Source: Malurus cyaneus samueli
Taxonomy: Eukaryota; Chordata; Aves; Passeriformes; Maluridae
Direction of reading: 5' to 3'
Assembly (NCBI GenBank): GCA_009741485.1
Contig: CM019214.1
Location: 52,531,310-52,595,309, forward strand
Length of the DNA stretch: 64,000 nucleotides
Below the pieces are notes generated by a model, which was not told the DNA's origin, ran no database searches, and saw nothing but the letters and a program-made list of their open reading frames with translations. A program made the position numbers and the translations under genes. This document shows, in pieces, positions 46,886 through 60,374 of this stretch (positions within the stretch are counted from its first letter, which is position 1; every line of letters begins with the position of its first letter).

Positions 46886-47714
46886 GTCTTATCATTATTT
46901 TCATTTCCTCTGAACACTTTCCAGTTCACTTAAGTTTTAGAGGAACACAGTGACCTACACAGGACATGATGTTCCTGCTATTACATACCACTGCACTTTA
47001 AAACTAAAAGCATCATTGCATTGTTGACAAATGCTCCACTTTTGATTCACGATAGATCCCACACTGACTAAGTGGAAAGCACTGAAGTCCAGTAAGGCAA
47101 AACACAGATATTTCTGATTCATAATAAAAAGCTCATATTACCAGGCAATGCCTTTTTCTCAGGAGAGATTCAGGTTTCTAATATATTGAGTCCAGTGAGA
47201 TTTCATGATTCATAGCATCTATCATCATCAGAATTATAAGATTCAGTGTCCTTGACCAAGAATTTTGTGACACAGAATTACTACAGATGAGCTAATAAAA
47301 ATAATTCACTTGTTATATTAGATTCATTATATATGTCTTCCCTACCATAAAATGTGGAAATATTCTATTTCTTCCCCAATGTAGGTCACACAAGTATTTT
47401 AGTAAATGTTTCAGTTAGTTTTGCATCTAATGTTAAACACTTATTCTGAACTCCAGAGTCTTTCCATTTATTGAATAGAAATTTAAATGTTCAGGACAAA
47501 ACAAAACAAAGGAAGGAACGAATCCTCTGCAGCTCTCTACTCTGCAGCTGACTACTTCAGATATTCATCTGACCATCTAAATAAAACAGCAATTTAATTT
47601 CTCACAGAAACATGCTATCAATTACAAGATACCTGGAAATAATTCGACTTGATGTTTATACAAGACAACTAAATAAGCAGGGCTGTCACAGTCTTCAGGA
47701 AGGGAACACAAAAT
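46886..47714. other. Unique AT-rich DNA, no gene recognised
   Basis: No repeat family or exon recognised between the two CR1 elements. Confidence 0.5.
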
Positions 47715-49040
47715 ATTATTTGATCCAGCCTTTGATTGGAAAGGGATCCTAGATGAGATTGCCTAGAATCCTGTCACATTGCATATTGAAAAACACCCCC
47801 TGTGCTAAGGACTCTCTTCCTTGTGGAGATTGGTCCAGCGACTGACTGGTCTCATTGTAAACATTTCTCTCATGTCAAGATGAAACTTCCCCTGGTGCAA
47901 CTTGTACCCATTGCACCCTGTCTTCTCTGTGCAGCTCCTAGTGAAAAAAGAGACTCTGTCCTCCAGTATACGGCTCTTTAGGTACAGGAATACTATGATG
48001 GGGTCCCCCACATCCCTTCTCCAGGATGAAAAGACCTAACTGCTTCAGTCTTTCCCAACAAGACAGGTACTCCAGCCTTTTGATCATCTTCCTGGCCGTT
48101 GTTTGGACCATTTCCAGTCTCTCCACATCTTTCTTGAATGGTGGGTCCCAGATCTGGACACAGTATTCCGGGCATGGCCTAATATGTGCAGAATACAGTG
48201 GGTGACCCCATCTTTATCTCTGCTAGTAAAGCCCTCATGGGTTTTAAAAAGCTCAGGATTTTCTTTGGCTGCTGCAGCTTCACTCATGTTCAGATTGTTC
48301 ACCACCAGGACCCCCAGGTCTTCAGAAAGGCTGCTCCCAGCCACACAGATCTCAGCCTGCCCTGGGCTGTTTGGTTATGGCATCCCAGGTGCAGGACATT
48401 GCCTTTGTTAGACTTTATACATTTTTTGCTGCCCACTCCTGTCTCAGTCTCTCTGACAGAGGGCTCTCCCAAACCATCCAGTTTGGTGTCATCCGCAGAC
48501 TTGGTGAGAGTGTTTTCAATCCCTTCATCCAGATAATTTATGAAGATGTTTACCAGCCTGGAGCCCAGTATTGATCCCTAAGGGACCCTGCTTGTAACAG
48601 CCTGCCAGCCTGAGTGAAAAGCATTGATCAGCACCTTCTGAGTGCAGCCTGTCAGCCGCTTCCCTACGTGTGTGATCTCACAGATCACACATCCAATTTG
48701 TATCTTGCCTGTTTGTCTAAGAGAAAACTGTAGGAAACAGTGTCAAATGCCCTGCTGACGTCCAGGTAAACAACATCCTGTACTCTCCCCGTGTCCACAG
48801 ATGTTATGTTATTGTCAAAGGTGTTAGGGTTAATCTGGCATGATTCACATCTGATAAATCTGTGCCGATTTTTCCCAATCACCTGCTTCCTTTGGAGAGT
48901 AGTAGTTTATAGGAGGGCTAATTCCATTATTTTCCCCAAAACTGAAGTAAGACTAATGGGCTTGTAGTTTCCAACGTCTTCACTTGCGCCCTTCTTACAG
49001 ATGGGTGTGACAATGCACTTTAAAATGCTTACACTAGAAT
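47715..49040 (-). mobile_element. CR1 LINE, about 1.3 kb, 5'-truncated, minus strand
   Basis: This is the best-preserved LINE in the window. Its 3' end is at the left (from about 47715, 'tatttgatccagcctttgat'). It runs through the 3'-UTR ('catttctctcatgtcaagat', 'cccctggtgcaacttgtacc'), the C-terminal ORF2 ('ggacccccaggtcttcagaa') and the RT palm, and stops near 49040. The 3'-UTR belongs to a different CR1 subfamily from the copy at 19-20 kb. Frameshifts and stops inactivate ORF2. There is no endonuclease domain and no visible target-site duplication. Confidence 0.95.
48380..48890 (-). pseudogene. CR1 ORF2 reverse-transcriptase remnant
   Basis: This is the RT palm of the 47.7-49.0 kb CR1. 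In the frame open at 48685-48882, residues 39-50 read YLDVSRAFDTVS, matching RT motif A with its catalytic Asp at codon 48760-48762. Downstream, codons 48488-48493 encode Asp-Asp in the context SADDTKLD, the CR1 version of the catalytic Y/F-x-D-D motif. All three catalytic aspartates therefore survive, but they lie in segments separated by stops or frame changes. The N-terminal RT motifs and endonuclease are absent. It is a non-functional relic. Confidence 0.88.
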
Positions 49041-52000
49041 CAAATTTATACTGATAAATAAAAAACTTTGATTTCTCTTACATTTTCTAATATGATTGTT
49101 TCTTCCTTGATTATGGCTACTGCTAAGTAGCTTTTCATTGAATTATTCTCTGCCTCAAATGTTAAATTTGGGGAATTAGGTTTTGACTGTGTTTAGAAAT
49201 TATGAGTATGTACGAAGAAATATTAGTGTTTTAAAAGTTATTTGAAAGTAAAATCTACATTATAATGAATTCATGTTAAATTCAGATAGTAATACTTTCA
49301 TGTTTATTTGTAAATAACTGATTTCTAAATGTACTATTGGTTGCAAACCAAAATGAAATTCAAATAGAGCTTCATTTTCGATAAAATTTTCTTTAGAAAT
49401 TTTTATTTAAGATGTAGAAGTAAACTCTACAATGGTTTTTTCCTTCAATCTTCTACTCTCATACAGTTTCTAAAGAAATCATATGAGAAATATTCTGAAT
49501 CATATTTTATATTATATTGAAATAGACTGATATGAGATCACCACTTTTTATCCATTCTTCCCTTTCCAGGCGAGAGAAACTTGATAAAGAGCTGCCATCT
49601 GAAGGATTTTCTGCATTTTTGGACTATCCTGGGTCCATATCCTCCATAATCATATAAAAGCCCATCTAGAATTTTCAAAATGGTCTAAATAGCTAAAATG
49701 GTCTGGAAAACGTCAAATTTAAATTCTAAACAGTCTTTCTATGTATACACTACTCTATTTCAACTGGCTTTGATAACCACTTGTATCAAGAAGACCACTT
49801 GTATCACTTTACTAGAAGTTAGCAGGAGCAAGCAGTATTTCTTTCTTCTCATTATTCAACAAGCAGCAAATTGGCAAATCATTTCACATAAGACTGGAAT
49901 GTCTAAACTGCAGGTAGATCAGTTTCTGAGGCAATTTTAAAAGATTAAAATAGTTAAACATTCAAAAACTTTGCCCTTCTAAAATTTTCTTTTGTTTTTG
50001 TTTTTTGCAGGGTGCTCCTCCTTTACAGTAAGTTTTTCAGCCATGGGTTTACAGTGGGAAGATTCAGGAGCAGAAACACCAATCTCCGTAGCCACTGAGT
50101 TGACAATTTGCACATCCCCTCTCCTGTATAGCACAAAAGTGTCTCTCTGGCTTTGGCAAAGATAAGAAATAATAAAAAAAGTCCACAAACTATTGATACA
50201 TAGCTTCCAAGAGCATGTTTGTGGCAAACACATATATCCTAATCTTCTGTGTCACAGTGGTTTTTCATTACTTTAATAAGAGATGGAAACAAGCCTGATG
50301 AGGAAGGTGGAGAGCAGCTGACTTCCCATTTACATAATGGATGCCTCTGCCCTGCTACATCAGTCTTTTTTAAAGCAATTTTGTCCTGAGGTCAAAATGA
50401 ACTATCTGTATCATAAACTGATTTATTCTCTTTTCTTTTTTATTTCTGAACAATGACTCACCTGAAAATGTAAGTGGTATTTTTCTAATGCTTCATTATT
50501 CACAGCTATTCTTGGCCTTAATATTTAAAATTGTTAGCAACACTGTTTTCTTCGCTTGTAACTTTTGTTTGGTTGAAAACAAAAATATAACTATTACTGT
50601 TTCTGGAAGCCTTTCCTGGCAGGAACTCAAAGCACCAGTCACAGGTAAGCAATAAAAAACCGCATCTTTTTCAGACATAGGAGGGATTCCATTTCCTTGC
50701 TCTGTGAGAAAAATTCAATACGTTATCACCATAGCAATGCTCGCTCTGAGCTTAACAGTTTCTGTGAGAAAAGGAAATGCAGGCGGTGGTTTCTTGCAGA
50801 CAAAAGATTATTCCAAATGGGTGCCCTAAGAAATACAGCACCCAATTCTACATTTTTCCCTGTTCTTCATTATATTAACAATAGAAGAGCAGATTGTTGA
50901 AACTTTACAGGGTGCTAAAATTCCCCAAAATCTTGTGCATTATTGAAATATCTAAATACCACCAATGATACCTTTTTCTTTCCCTCTTCACATATTTAGT
51001 TTCTCCTTTAACACAGATGGAGGAAAAAATATCTCCCAGACAATTAATTCACCAAAGAGCCTGTACTTTAGGAATTTTTGTGTTCTTTTGTAGGGAATGG
51101 AAAAAACACAACAATTATTTTAGCAAAGACAGCCATTTTCTTGATGCAACTACTATCCTCCAAAAGGGCAAAGATGTGCCATTTTACCTGCAAACAAGTT
51201 TGCATTTAGTGCTCCTGAAACTATGGAAAGGAAAAAGCCTTCTCAAAAGATGAACTTCGTTAAATTTTCTCAGAATCAGTCACTGCAATCTTTAGATGTT
51301 CTGTTTAATTAAAATTCACTAAAGTCTAGTGCATATTGTGCATGTGAATAGAAGTGCACTGTAATTAAGTAAAGTTTGTAACAAATACTGCATTCCCATT
51401 GTTTGTAATTATTTGGATTATGAAAACACTCTGAAAATACGTTCTTGTTAACTATTAATATTGCAGCTTCATCAGTGTTGTCTTTTCTAGTTACCAGACA
51501 ACAATTTTCTTCATAACTGCTGGAAAGTAATATGTGATAGATATTAGTCACCCAGTCTTTTACATATTTTGGACCCAGATTATGGAGAACTAGACACAAA
51601 ATGAAGACAAAAGTTGAAAAGGCAATGATACTCTGTGGCATTATGTAAGTCTTCACTATAGTGGTGAATTTTAAGTGAGGAAGCCCAGAGCTTTTGGAAC
51701 TCTGAGAATGGGATTTGACTTCCCAAAGTGGCTGAGATCCACCCAAGTTCTCCTCAGTTTTTACCCAAGACGTGAGACAAAGAGGAAGAATTCAAGAGTC
51801 TGTCACAGCAAGGGAAATGATGCATCATGGGATTTTGAGGCTTAAGCCAAATGTGCAAAACTCAAAGAATAGATTTTTAGTTCGATAAACTGTTTCAATA
51901 GGCTCAATTTATTATAGGAAAAAATTGAGAATAAAAATCCAGACAATGGCATTTGTATTGCAAGACATGCTGTTTCACTGAAAAACTCATTAAAGAAAAT

Positions 52001-53326
52001 ACAGAAACTATCCTATGACTTGATCCATCCTATTCTGCCAGAAGGTCCCTATACCTTAGGCTTCAAAATAAATATCTTTCTGATATTTTTACACGGCTCT
52101 TGAGAAATAGGAAGTTAAAGGAAAAAAAAAAGAGTTTTGAAGTTTGTCCCAGTATCCAGTCTTTTAATGTATTCTCCCAGGAAGTTTTGGGTTACAGCTC
52201 TTTCAGCTAGGGAAGGTAATGGGATATGGGTCTCTCATTTCCTTGGCAACTGTGCTAATCATTAGGTTATTCTATGAAAGAAAAATGTGAGCCCAGCAGA
52301 GTTCTCTAAGGAAGAGACAGCTGATGCTTTCTTTCAAGAAAAACCTTTCTCAGGCACTCTCTGCTGCTCTGTACACTTTCAGTCTGCTAAGTACATTTTA
52401 CTGGAACTGGTTAGATGACAAGGGAAACCATAAAAGAAGCCACAAAATACATATGATGTATCTGGCCTGTTTACTGACAGAAGAGCATTTAACTCTGCTG
52501 TTAACAGCATTTAAATAAAAACATTTAAACAGTAACTTGGCCCATACTGTTCACCTGCCTACAGCAATGGGAAGCCAAGGGCAAATGGCACTGACCACCT
52601 TGAATCTGCACTGCTTGGTGCTGGCCCCTTGATCAACAGGTATGTCTGAGAGTGAGGCAATACAATGCAGGGACAGTGACTGAGCTAACATTTAAGTACC
52701 ACGCTCAAGATCACTCTGCAGTGATCACCCTCTTTTATTTCGCCACAGATGTACAAGAACACAGAAAAATTTATGTTTTCTCAAAGTTTTCAAAATCTTA
52801 TAAAGGTTTCGAAAGTATTTAGTGAAGAGTTAATGTTAGAAATTTCTTAGAATGTATTATAATCCTCATCTCTTTTCCTTTTTTTGAGTTCTATTTTAAA
52901 ACCAGCAGTCCTACCTGGAACAAATTCAGAGCCTTCTGGCTCACAAAAGTGCTTCACACTCAAAGGATGACCTCGTAACTGAATACAGCTGCTCCAAAGA
53001 CAGGATCATTTCAAATGTTCCCACAATAGTGAGCTAACGTACTAGAGATGTCATTTTCAACCTTTTCTACTTTTGGAAACTTAGCCATTTCTCAGTAGCA
53101 TATAGAAAAATTTAAGCTCGCTGGGAAAAATCATCCTGCATTTCTTAATTACCTCGGAGTTTTATTATTTAAAAGGAATTTACAGCCCCCAGAAATCTGT
53201 GTGTCATGAGTTAAAACCTATTATACTGGACAAACATCTCTAAAACTCATTCTGCAGTCCTCTCTCATGCAAAATTTCTGCTTGCCGTTTCTTTATGTTT
53301 TTGCAGTCAGTTGACCCCTGTTTCCT

Positions 53327-53328
<2 letters not shown>
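49041..53328. other. Unique AT-rich DNA, no gene recognised
   Basis: No transposon recognised in about 4 kb. The longest open frame is on the minus strand (51309 to about 51785) and is discussed as a finding. A 7-bp-arm perfect hairpin lies at 52709-52726. Confidence 0.5.

Positions 53329-53367
<39 letters not shown>
53329..53367 (+). repeat. 39-nt uninterrupted T run
   Basis: A homopolymer of 39 T. Read on the minus strand it would be an A tail, but no AATAAA-type signal lies in the expected place beside it and no gene-like body is attached. The exact length is also prone to sequencing error. Confidence 0.95.
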
Positions 53368-53368
<1 letters not shown>

Positions 53369-56300
53369 TGGAGAAGGCCTTTCTCACAGCTTTCTCACAT
53401 CCAGATGGTGGCTGAATTTGTCTCTTCTTTCCAAGGCAAACGCATCCCTAAAGTCTGTAACAGGAACACCAACTGACAGATGTGTGTACAAACATAGCAA
53501 ATTAAAATTATACTGGAACCTCTATTCACCGAGGCTCATTTCACCTTAAAAACATTCTGGTTTGTGTTTGATTTATTCTCAAAGTAACATAAAAATTTAA
53601 TTACATTTATTCTGAAAAGCAACTGAATAATGAGTCAATGTGAACTACATTGAACTACCCCATGAAATTTATTCCATCATATTCACTGGTTTTAAATCTG
53701 ATGCAATTTTTAGCATAACAATCTCTTCCCAGTCATCTTTTAAGAGCAAAAGCTGCGAATTTTCTATGGCTAAGGGATGTCATTTCTACTTTAAAAAGAT
53801 GTAATAGGTATAATAGAACATGAAATCTACCTGATAGCTCTCTCAGGAAACAAAGCTGTAGAGAAATGTAAAAAAATATGACCTGTTCTTCAAAAAAAGA
53901 AAGTGACAATGGTTGTTTATTTGTCTTTCTTGGAGGCACTACCCGGGAATCCAGTCATGAGGAAGATACACTTAGCAGCAATGAATTAATGAATCCCAAA
54001 GGGAAATGGGAAAAGGACAAACTCCAAAGAACCCACCACCCTGAAAACTTGTCCTAAATGAGTTTATCTCCCAATGAAAAAAAGGAAACTTGTAGGACAT
54101 ACCTAGTGTCCTTTCTATTATTGGGCAAATTAAAAAAATAAAAAAATAAAAAATTTACAACCTATTAACTTAGAAAAGATCTTGCAATGTTATTTGATTT
54201 CTGGAGTTTAGACCAAATCAGAAGTACAGAGACAACATCTGACTTTTCAGTACAGAAAGAATAGCAACCTACCATGCTTCTACCCATAATCTTCCCATAA
54301 CCTCTGAATTAAATACCTAAATTCAGGTTCAGGTACTGAACAGAGCTGAGGCTGAACTAATCCACAATGACTGGACTCGAAAGGTGTTACTTTTACAGAC
54401 ATTGACATCAGCCTCCTTCTATCCCATTTACATTCCTATGAAGAAATAGCTATTTGCTCCCAGCTGGCTTCCAGCTATCTGGTGTTACTTCTGCCTTCCA
54501 ACTGGGACACAGAATAAGAACATTGCAAAATAACATTGGTTTTAGTAGTTTTCTACAGTCTCTTTGCTCTTAATGTAACATGTGGAGCCCAAAGCATTCC
54601 TTGCCCTCCTTGTTGAAATGCCCGGAGTCTGACAGCTCTCTCTGAGTGTGCAATTGTGTATCCAATACTTGGTATGCTTCCAGGAGCATTCCTAATACTG
54701 CCTATTAATCTGATCATTAATGTCCAAATTGCACTTGGTAATTTCAGTCAAGGGAGTGGTTATTTTGGACAAGAGTTTACATCTTCAGTAAAAATATTTT
54801 AACAATTTTGTTCACACTAAATACCTGAACACCCATTCAGCAAGTATTTGGCCATAGGAGTGATCTCTGACTCACAAATAGATCAGGTGTCCTTCTCCAT
54901 TAACCTTCGGGATAGCATGTACTGTTCCTATCTCTGAAGTAATCACATGTAAGACAAACTGCTTTGGGAAGCTCTGTGTAGCTGTGGACAGAACAGCTTT
55001 TCAAAGGTTTCCAAAGTTCTAATGCAGTTCTATATTACCTTCCTGAAACCATCGAGGTCAGTCAAAGAAGCAACAAGTATGTAAGTAATACTAATTCCTT
55101 TACTAAGAAGTTACTTGCATACTTTTCAATTCTTTCAGCAGGATCTCTCTTAAAATATGGATGGATTTAAGAAGTCCAGAGGGATGGTTTGAACTTTATC
55201 CCTGAGCTAAACTCCACACTGTTTGTCTGGGTTAAAGAGCAATGCAGATAATTGCCAAGCCAGGAAGGGATTCGCTTGCAGCAGTTGCAAGATGCATGGC
55301 TTGCACTAAGCTCCCTGACTCAGCAGGCAAAGCAGACATAGTACATGCATCCACATGACCAAATTCAATCCTAGGTTTTGTGGGGATACGGAGTGAGAAG
55401 TCAGTGGTTCCCTCTTCTTTGCATTCCTGTACAATTGTTGCACAATTTGGGCAGTGGTAAAGTCATCAGATGGATATTTTCAGCCCACTAAATCTAGATC
55501 TTGAGTAAATTGCTTTTGAACTGCTAAATCCAGCCATAGCAATGCTGAAGTGAGCAGTTTCACACAGACACAGCAGTCTCAGAAATTCTTGTGTTAAACT
55601 TGCCTGGGACTAGACAAAGGGATTCCCCACAAAGGATTATCATGAGATCATTCATCATCATCATCATACCATCACAGTATCCAAACCTTTCCACTTTTCA
55701 CTGACCCAAATCCATTAAAGCAGTCTGCTCATTGGCAAATTGCAGTTTGTTCTCAACTTTGGAGCAAGCTGCACAGGATATGGTTCATAGATCCAGTCAC
55801 ATTATTAAGTCCTCTTATCTCACAGTCTTCTATCACCCTTCGGATAAGAGCAGCAAGAATCACCTGAATTCAGCTTCCCTATCTCTTACATTTGCTGAAT
55901 GATCTGTTGGCTCCAGAAGGAATTTCCAGAGATTGTTTATGACAGAATTCTGCCGTGTCATGTCCACTGACTTGAGATCCCACTGGAACACGCATTCATT
56001 TCAGTTCTCAACAAGGGTCTGATTCAATGGCATCTTCAAAGGCCCAAAACCGAAGGTCTCTTGCAGGACTTGTGTCATACCTGCAGGTCCTCTGTACGGA
56101 ACCTCAAACACATCTTGAATTCTCTAGGGCATCTCAAATGATGCTCTTCAGTTATGTTTGGGCAACACCTCTGTCCTTCTGCCATGAGACCACCCACTCC
56201 TGGGAAAAGCTGTCAGTTCTTAGATTATTTCTGCAACAGAAACCGATAGTCTCCAGTCAGATCTTAAGCCACTAACACCTCAGGTTATCATTTAAATTAA

Positions 56301-59300
56301 TATTAAAGCTGAAAACATAACAAAATCCTGGAGAATATGTTACGAACAGAATACAGGAGAATATGTGGAGCCAAAAACATTCATGGCTTTGTGATTTTGT
56401 TGTTCCCTCTCATGCTTCTTACAGAGGGGGCACAGTTAGATGAACTCATTCTCTCACCCTCCAAATGGAGCAACAGTAACAGCAAATGGAGCTAAGGAGA
56501 GTCTGGTCTTTACAACTCTATATGGGCTTACAGCCCAACAATTAGTGCCCTTCTGCTAGAGAACGAACTTCTATTTATCAGCATGCCCATAACCCAGTTA
56601 ATTTCATCCAAATAAAGCAAAGTTCTTAAATTTTCACTCATTGCACTTCTGCAAAGTAAGAGAGCCTCGGCAGCTTCATCATAAATTTTATACAGAGCTG
56701 TTGCTAATTAAAAAAAAAAATTCAGAAGGCCTTGAATTTCTAAGAGCTATTCCTACACTTTTCTTTCATATTAGGGAAAAATCGATTCCATGAGAGGGCT
56801 CACTTAATCTTTGCATATATCTAAAAATTGCAAGGGACAATATGGCCTACAGCCTCATTATAAGCATGACCAAGGTTCAGATTCACACAACTGCAAATTA
56901 AATACCAGCTTTTCTATTTCTCTCAGAACAAAGCAGAAGTAAAACTCTGGAAACCGAACCATACCTTGTTTAAGTGCAATGGAAAAGTTAGTTAGATGAG
57001 CTGCAGCCAGGAGCTTCCTAACAATTAAGATTTGAGGACTACACTGGGATATAGCTTTGACTAAAGGCAAACTGGTGTGGAAAATAAAATTCAAGAGTAG
57101 CTGATTAGCAAAACTTTTGAACTCTAAAGAATAACTTTTTCCATTGTCAAGGTCAAGGTATGAGATTAGTAAGGCTTGCTGGAAGATCTTTGGTAAAAAA
57201 GAATAAGAGTTTAAGGACTCAAGAGGATAAATATATTTTGAATTTACTTGCTTTACAACAGAACAGAGCTATAGTCAAAGGTAAATTGCATTCAGTGCTC
57301 ACCTGTAATCAAATTCCCTTCTAACACATTCTAGAAAGACTTGCACCATAAGGCACATCTCCTTTCTTACTTTGCAGCTTTGCATTGCATCAAGATGAGT
57401 CAAGGAACTGGAAAACACATCATAACTGCCTGATTAAGAGTTGTCTAAAGCTTTTATGTGTTATTTATCTGTTTCAAGCTCTAATTAAAATACGGTGGGC
57501 ACATCTGAAGGGCAATGCACTCCACCATAAAAACAAGCAGGATGAATTGCTATTTGGAGATATTCGTGTCTTTTCATTTACAATGGTAATACCTTGTCTA
57601 ATGTAGGCAAGACAGGTAATACACACATAGCTGGTTAAAGTTAGGGAACCCTGCCTGAAGGATATTGATTATTAGCTGCTTGTGATAGACTGAGATATGT
57701 ATATTGTTAAATTTTAAGACAGATTATTCTGAGATGCCAAACCTTTAGATGATTATAATTAAGTAAAGTCTTCCCTTTTAATGACGAGCATCACCTCCCT
57801 CAAGAAGGGGTAATAATTCATCATCCATCTTATTCCAAGTGTGACTGTTGTGAGCAGGAATTAACTCTCATCAAAATGTAACTAGAAATGTTTACTATAC
57901 TTTGTTGCTTAAAAAAACATTATTCCAATAACTGTTTTGAATTGAGTGAGATTTTAAGAAGGTTGTGAAGTTATTGTAAATTCAATGGTTACACGTGGTG
58001 CTTCCAGATTATTTTTGAGCACTACATAGCAAAAAGTTCTAGTCTCACATCACCTGTAAAGTGGCTCTGGCAGAAAGAAGTGGGGATAGTACACCTGCAT
58101 GTGACTACTTATTTTGTATTTTGGTCCAAATACCTGTATCTATATGGATTTATGCAAATATCAGAAATAGGATTCACAATGATGATTCATTTCTGGGTAA
58201 AGCCTCACTGAATATCATTCTTTTACTTCTGTTCCTTGAGTGTTTGTTGTTTTTTTTTGTTTTTTTTTTTTTAGTTAGTAAATGTGCTACAACAGTTTTA
58301 AAAAAGGAGAACATTCAAAATTCAAAATTAAACAAATTGGCTAAGGATCCACCTGCTCTATAAGTACTCAGTAGTCAGTCAATTAAAAATAAGAAGTCCA
58401 TTCTTGTGTTTTGCTCCATAGACCATAAAAATGTAGGGTGTATAAACAGATAGAGATGTAATCCTAATATATAAGTCTCCACTTAAAAAGCACAGATGTT
58501 CCTTTACCTGATGTCTAATGATTTCCACAAGACAGAGTATTAGCCTGGCATTAAATTTATATAGCAGGAATGCAATTTGGCGAACACTTTACACAACATA
58601 CTTGATTCCTATTGCACTACCACAGCAAGCATTATAAAGTAGTTTACGCTGTTGTTACTTTGAAAGTTGCTATTTTTAAAACCTTAAACTTTGTGACAGA
58701 AGCTTAGAGATGCCCATGTCAATGCTTGCTGATGAATCATTTGTTTCTAAATACTTCTTTTATGCCTTTATGAAAAATATAAATTATATACATGAATAGT
58801 GGTTTTGATATACTGACAAATAAACAATATTATAGGAACCTGCATTTCTTCACTGGCCTTTGGGACATGGACAGCAGATAGGGTCAGATGTAATCCTTGT
58901 TCCAGCTAGGCACCCTTGTATTGCAACCTGAAGGGAGTTTCTATCCAAACTTTTTAATGGCAATTTCAATTCATTTAGGAGTACTTCTACTCACTGCAAT
59001 GGCAGGAAGAATAGGTGTAACTCAAAAACATGATGTAAGAGGATAGAATCCCTTCTCTTCTCCTCTTCCTCACATCTCCATTCAGTAATCAAGGATTACA
59101 TTTAGTCCTTTTTGATAACACTGTATTCTGATGTTACAGACCTAGGAAATTAGCTGGCTTCACTTTGAGAAAAAGTAGTACATAGCTGTGAAATTTCTAA
59201 GGAATATATATGACTCCCAGTTTAAGGCAGTCCCATCTTAAAGCAGTCCAAGCTCAGAGAATATGATGTTATTGAGGGTGAGAAGATGAAAGAAAGAAAG

Positions 59301-60374
59301 GTGAGAGGCGGTGTGTGAACTGAAGGCCAGCAGGAGGTTTTTGTCTGCTTGGGAACTGAATAAACTGAAGAGCAATTTTGTGGAGTTTGTAAAATAAAGC
59401 CTGTCTGTTTAATAGCAGTAGTGGTACAGAGCTGGAAGCTATCACAGCTGTGCTATTTTTGTGGTCTTGTTTCTCTTAAAAAAAAAAAAAAAACAAAGTG
59501 TAACAAGTAATTACTGATTTTCTTCATTTCAGTACTAGGAATCATATTCTACTAGTGAGTATTATGTAGCTTGATTGCAAAAATTAAAACAATATGCAGC
59601 TTTGTGCAGGTTTTTTGTGGTTTTTTGACATTTGTTTTTTCTTGTACAACACTAATTTTTCAGTTACTGTATAGTGTAGAAGGAATTGGAAACTGGTCAA
59701 TTGCAGATGAAGAAGGTAGAAGAAAATTCTGTTGATATGGATGAAGCACATATACTGATACATCTCAAAAAGTACTTATTCATTATCTAGTCAATAATCT
59801 ATTTATGTTCTATCTTGTTTTGATGTTTGAGTACTATTATGTAGTACTAACCTAGAAACCTATACCTGTATTTCTGTCAAAGAGAGAAAGAAGATTTACT
59901 TAATGAGACCTACTTTTGTGAAAGAGCATGACTAATGCTATTTCATCTTCGGCTGTCTAGCACTGCAGTCCTTTCTGTTACCCAAGGAGTGACATTAAAG
60001 TAATTACAGAATAATTATTGTTGTCATTCTGTTGGTACCTCTGATAACAGCACAAAATTAGTATTCTACTTCTCTTATTTTAGAAGATCTTTAAGTACCA
60101 GGACAATTCTAGGGGAAAAAATAGCAAAAATAATCTTTGAATCTTGAGTCTGAAGTTTTTGACTTCTTGATGTGGCTCACCTCTATGAGCAGTTAGTTTT
60201 AAAAAAACATAGTCCTGTGGATTTCCTAACACCTATCGTAAGTGTTAATGGAATGAAAAGTGCCTGACTGCTTCAAGGTAATGCAAGTACTCCAAGAAAA
60301 TAACTTTATGTAAGTGAGTCAGTAATAAGTGAGAACTGTTGATGGATGCAGACATTTTTTGAAGTGTCTATATA
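53368..60374. other. Unique AT-rich DNA, no gene recognised
   Basis: No named repeat beyond short A or T runs (54126-54150, 58249-58273, 59479-59493) and a small ATC trinucleotide run near 55651-55668. The open frame at 56027-56275 lies in a moderately GC-richer stretch but is unrecognised. The 57440-57600 stretch looks high-complexity. Confidence 0.5.

Noticed and set aside
59270..59420. LTR-like stretch with AATAAA followed by gcctgtctgttt
   Set aside because: It resembles an R/U5 boundary but I could not find matching ends or another copy in the window.
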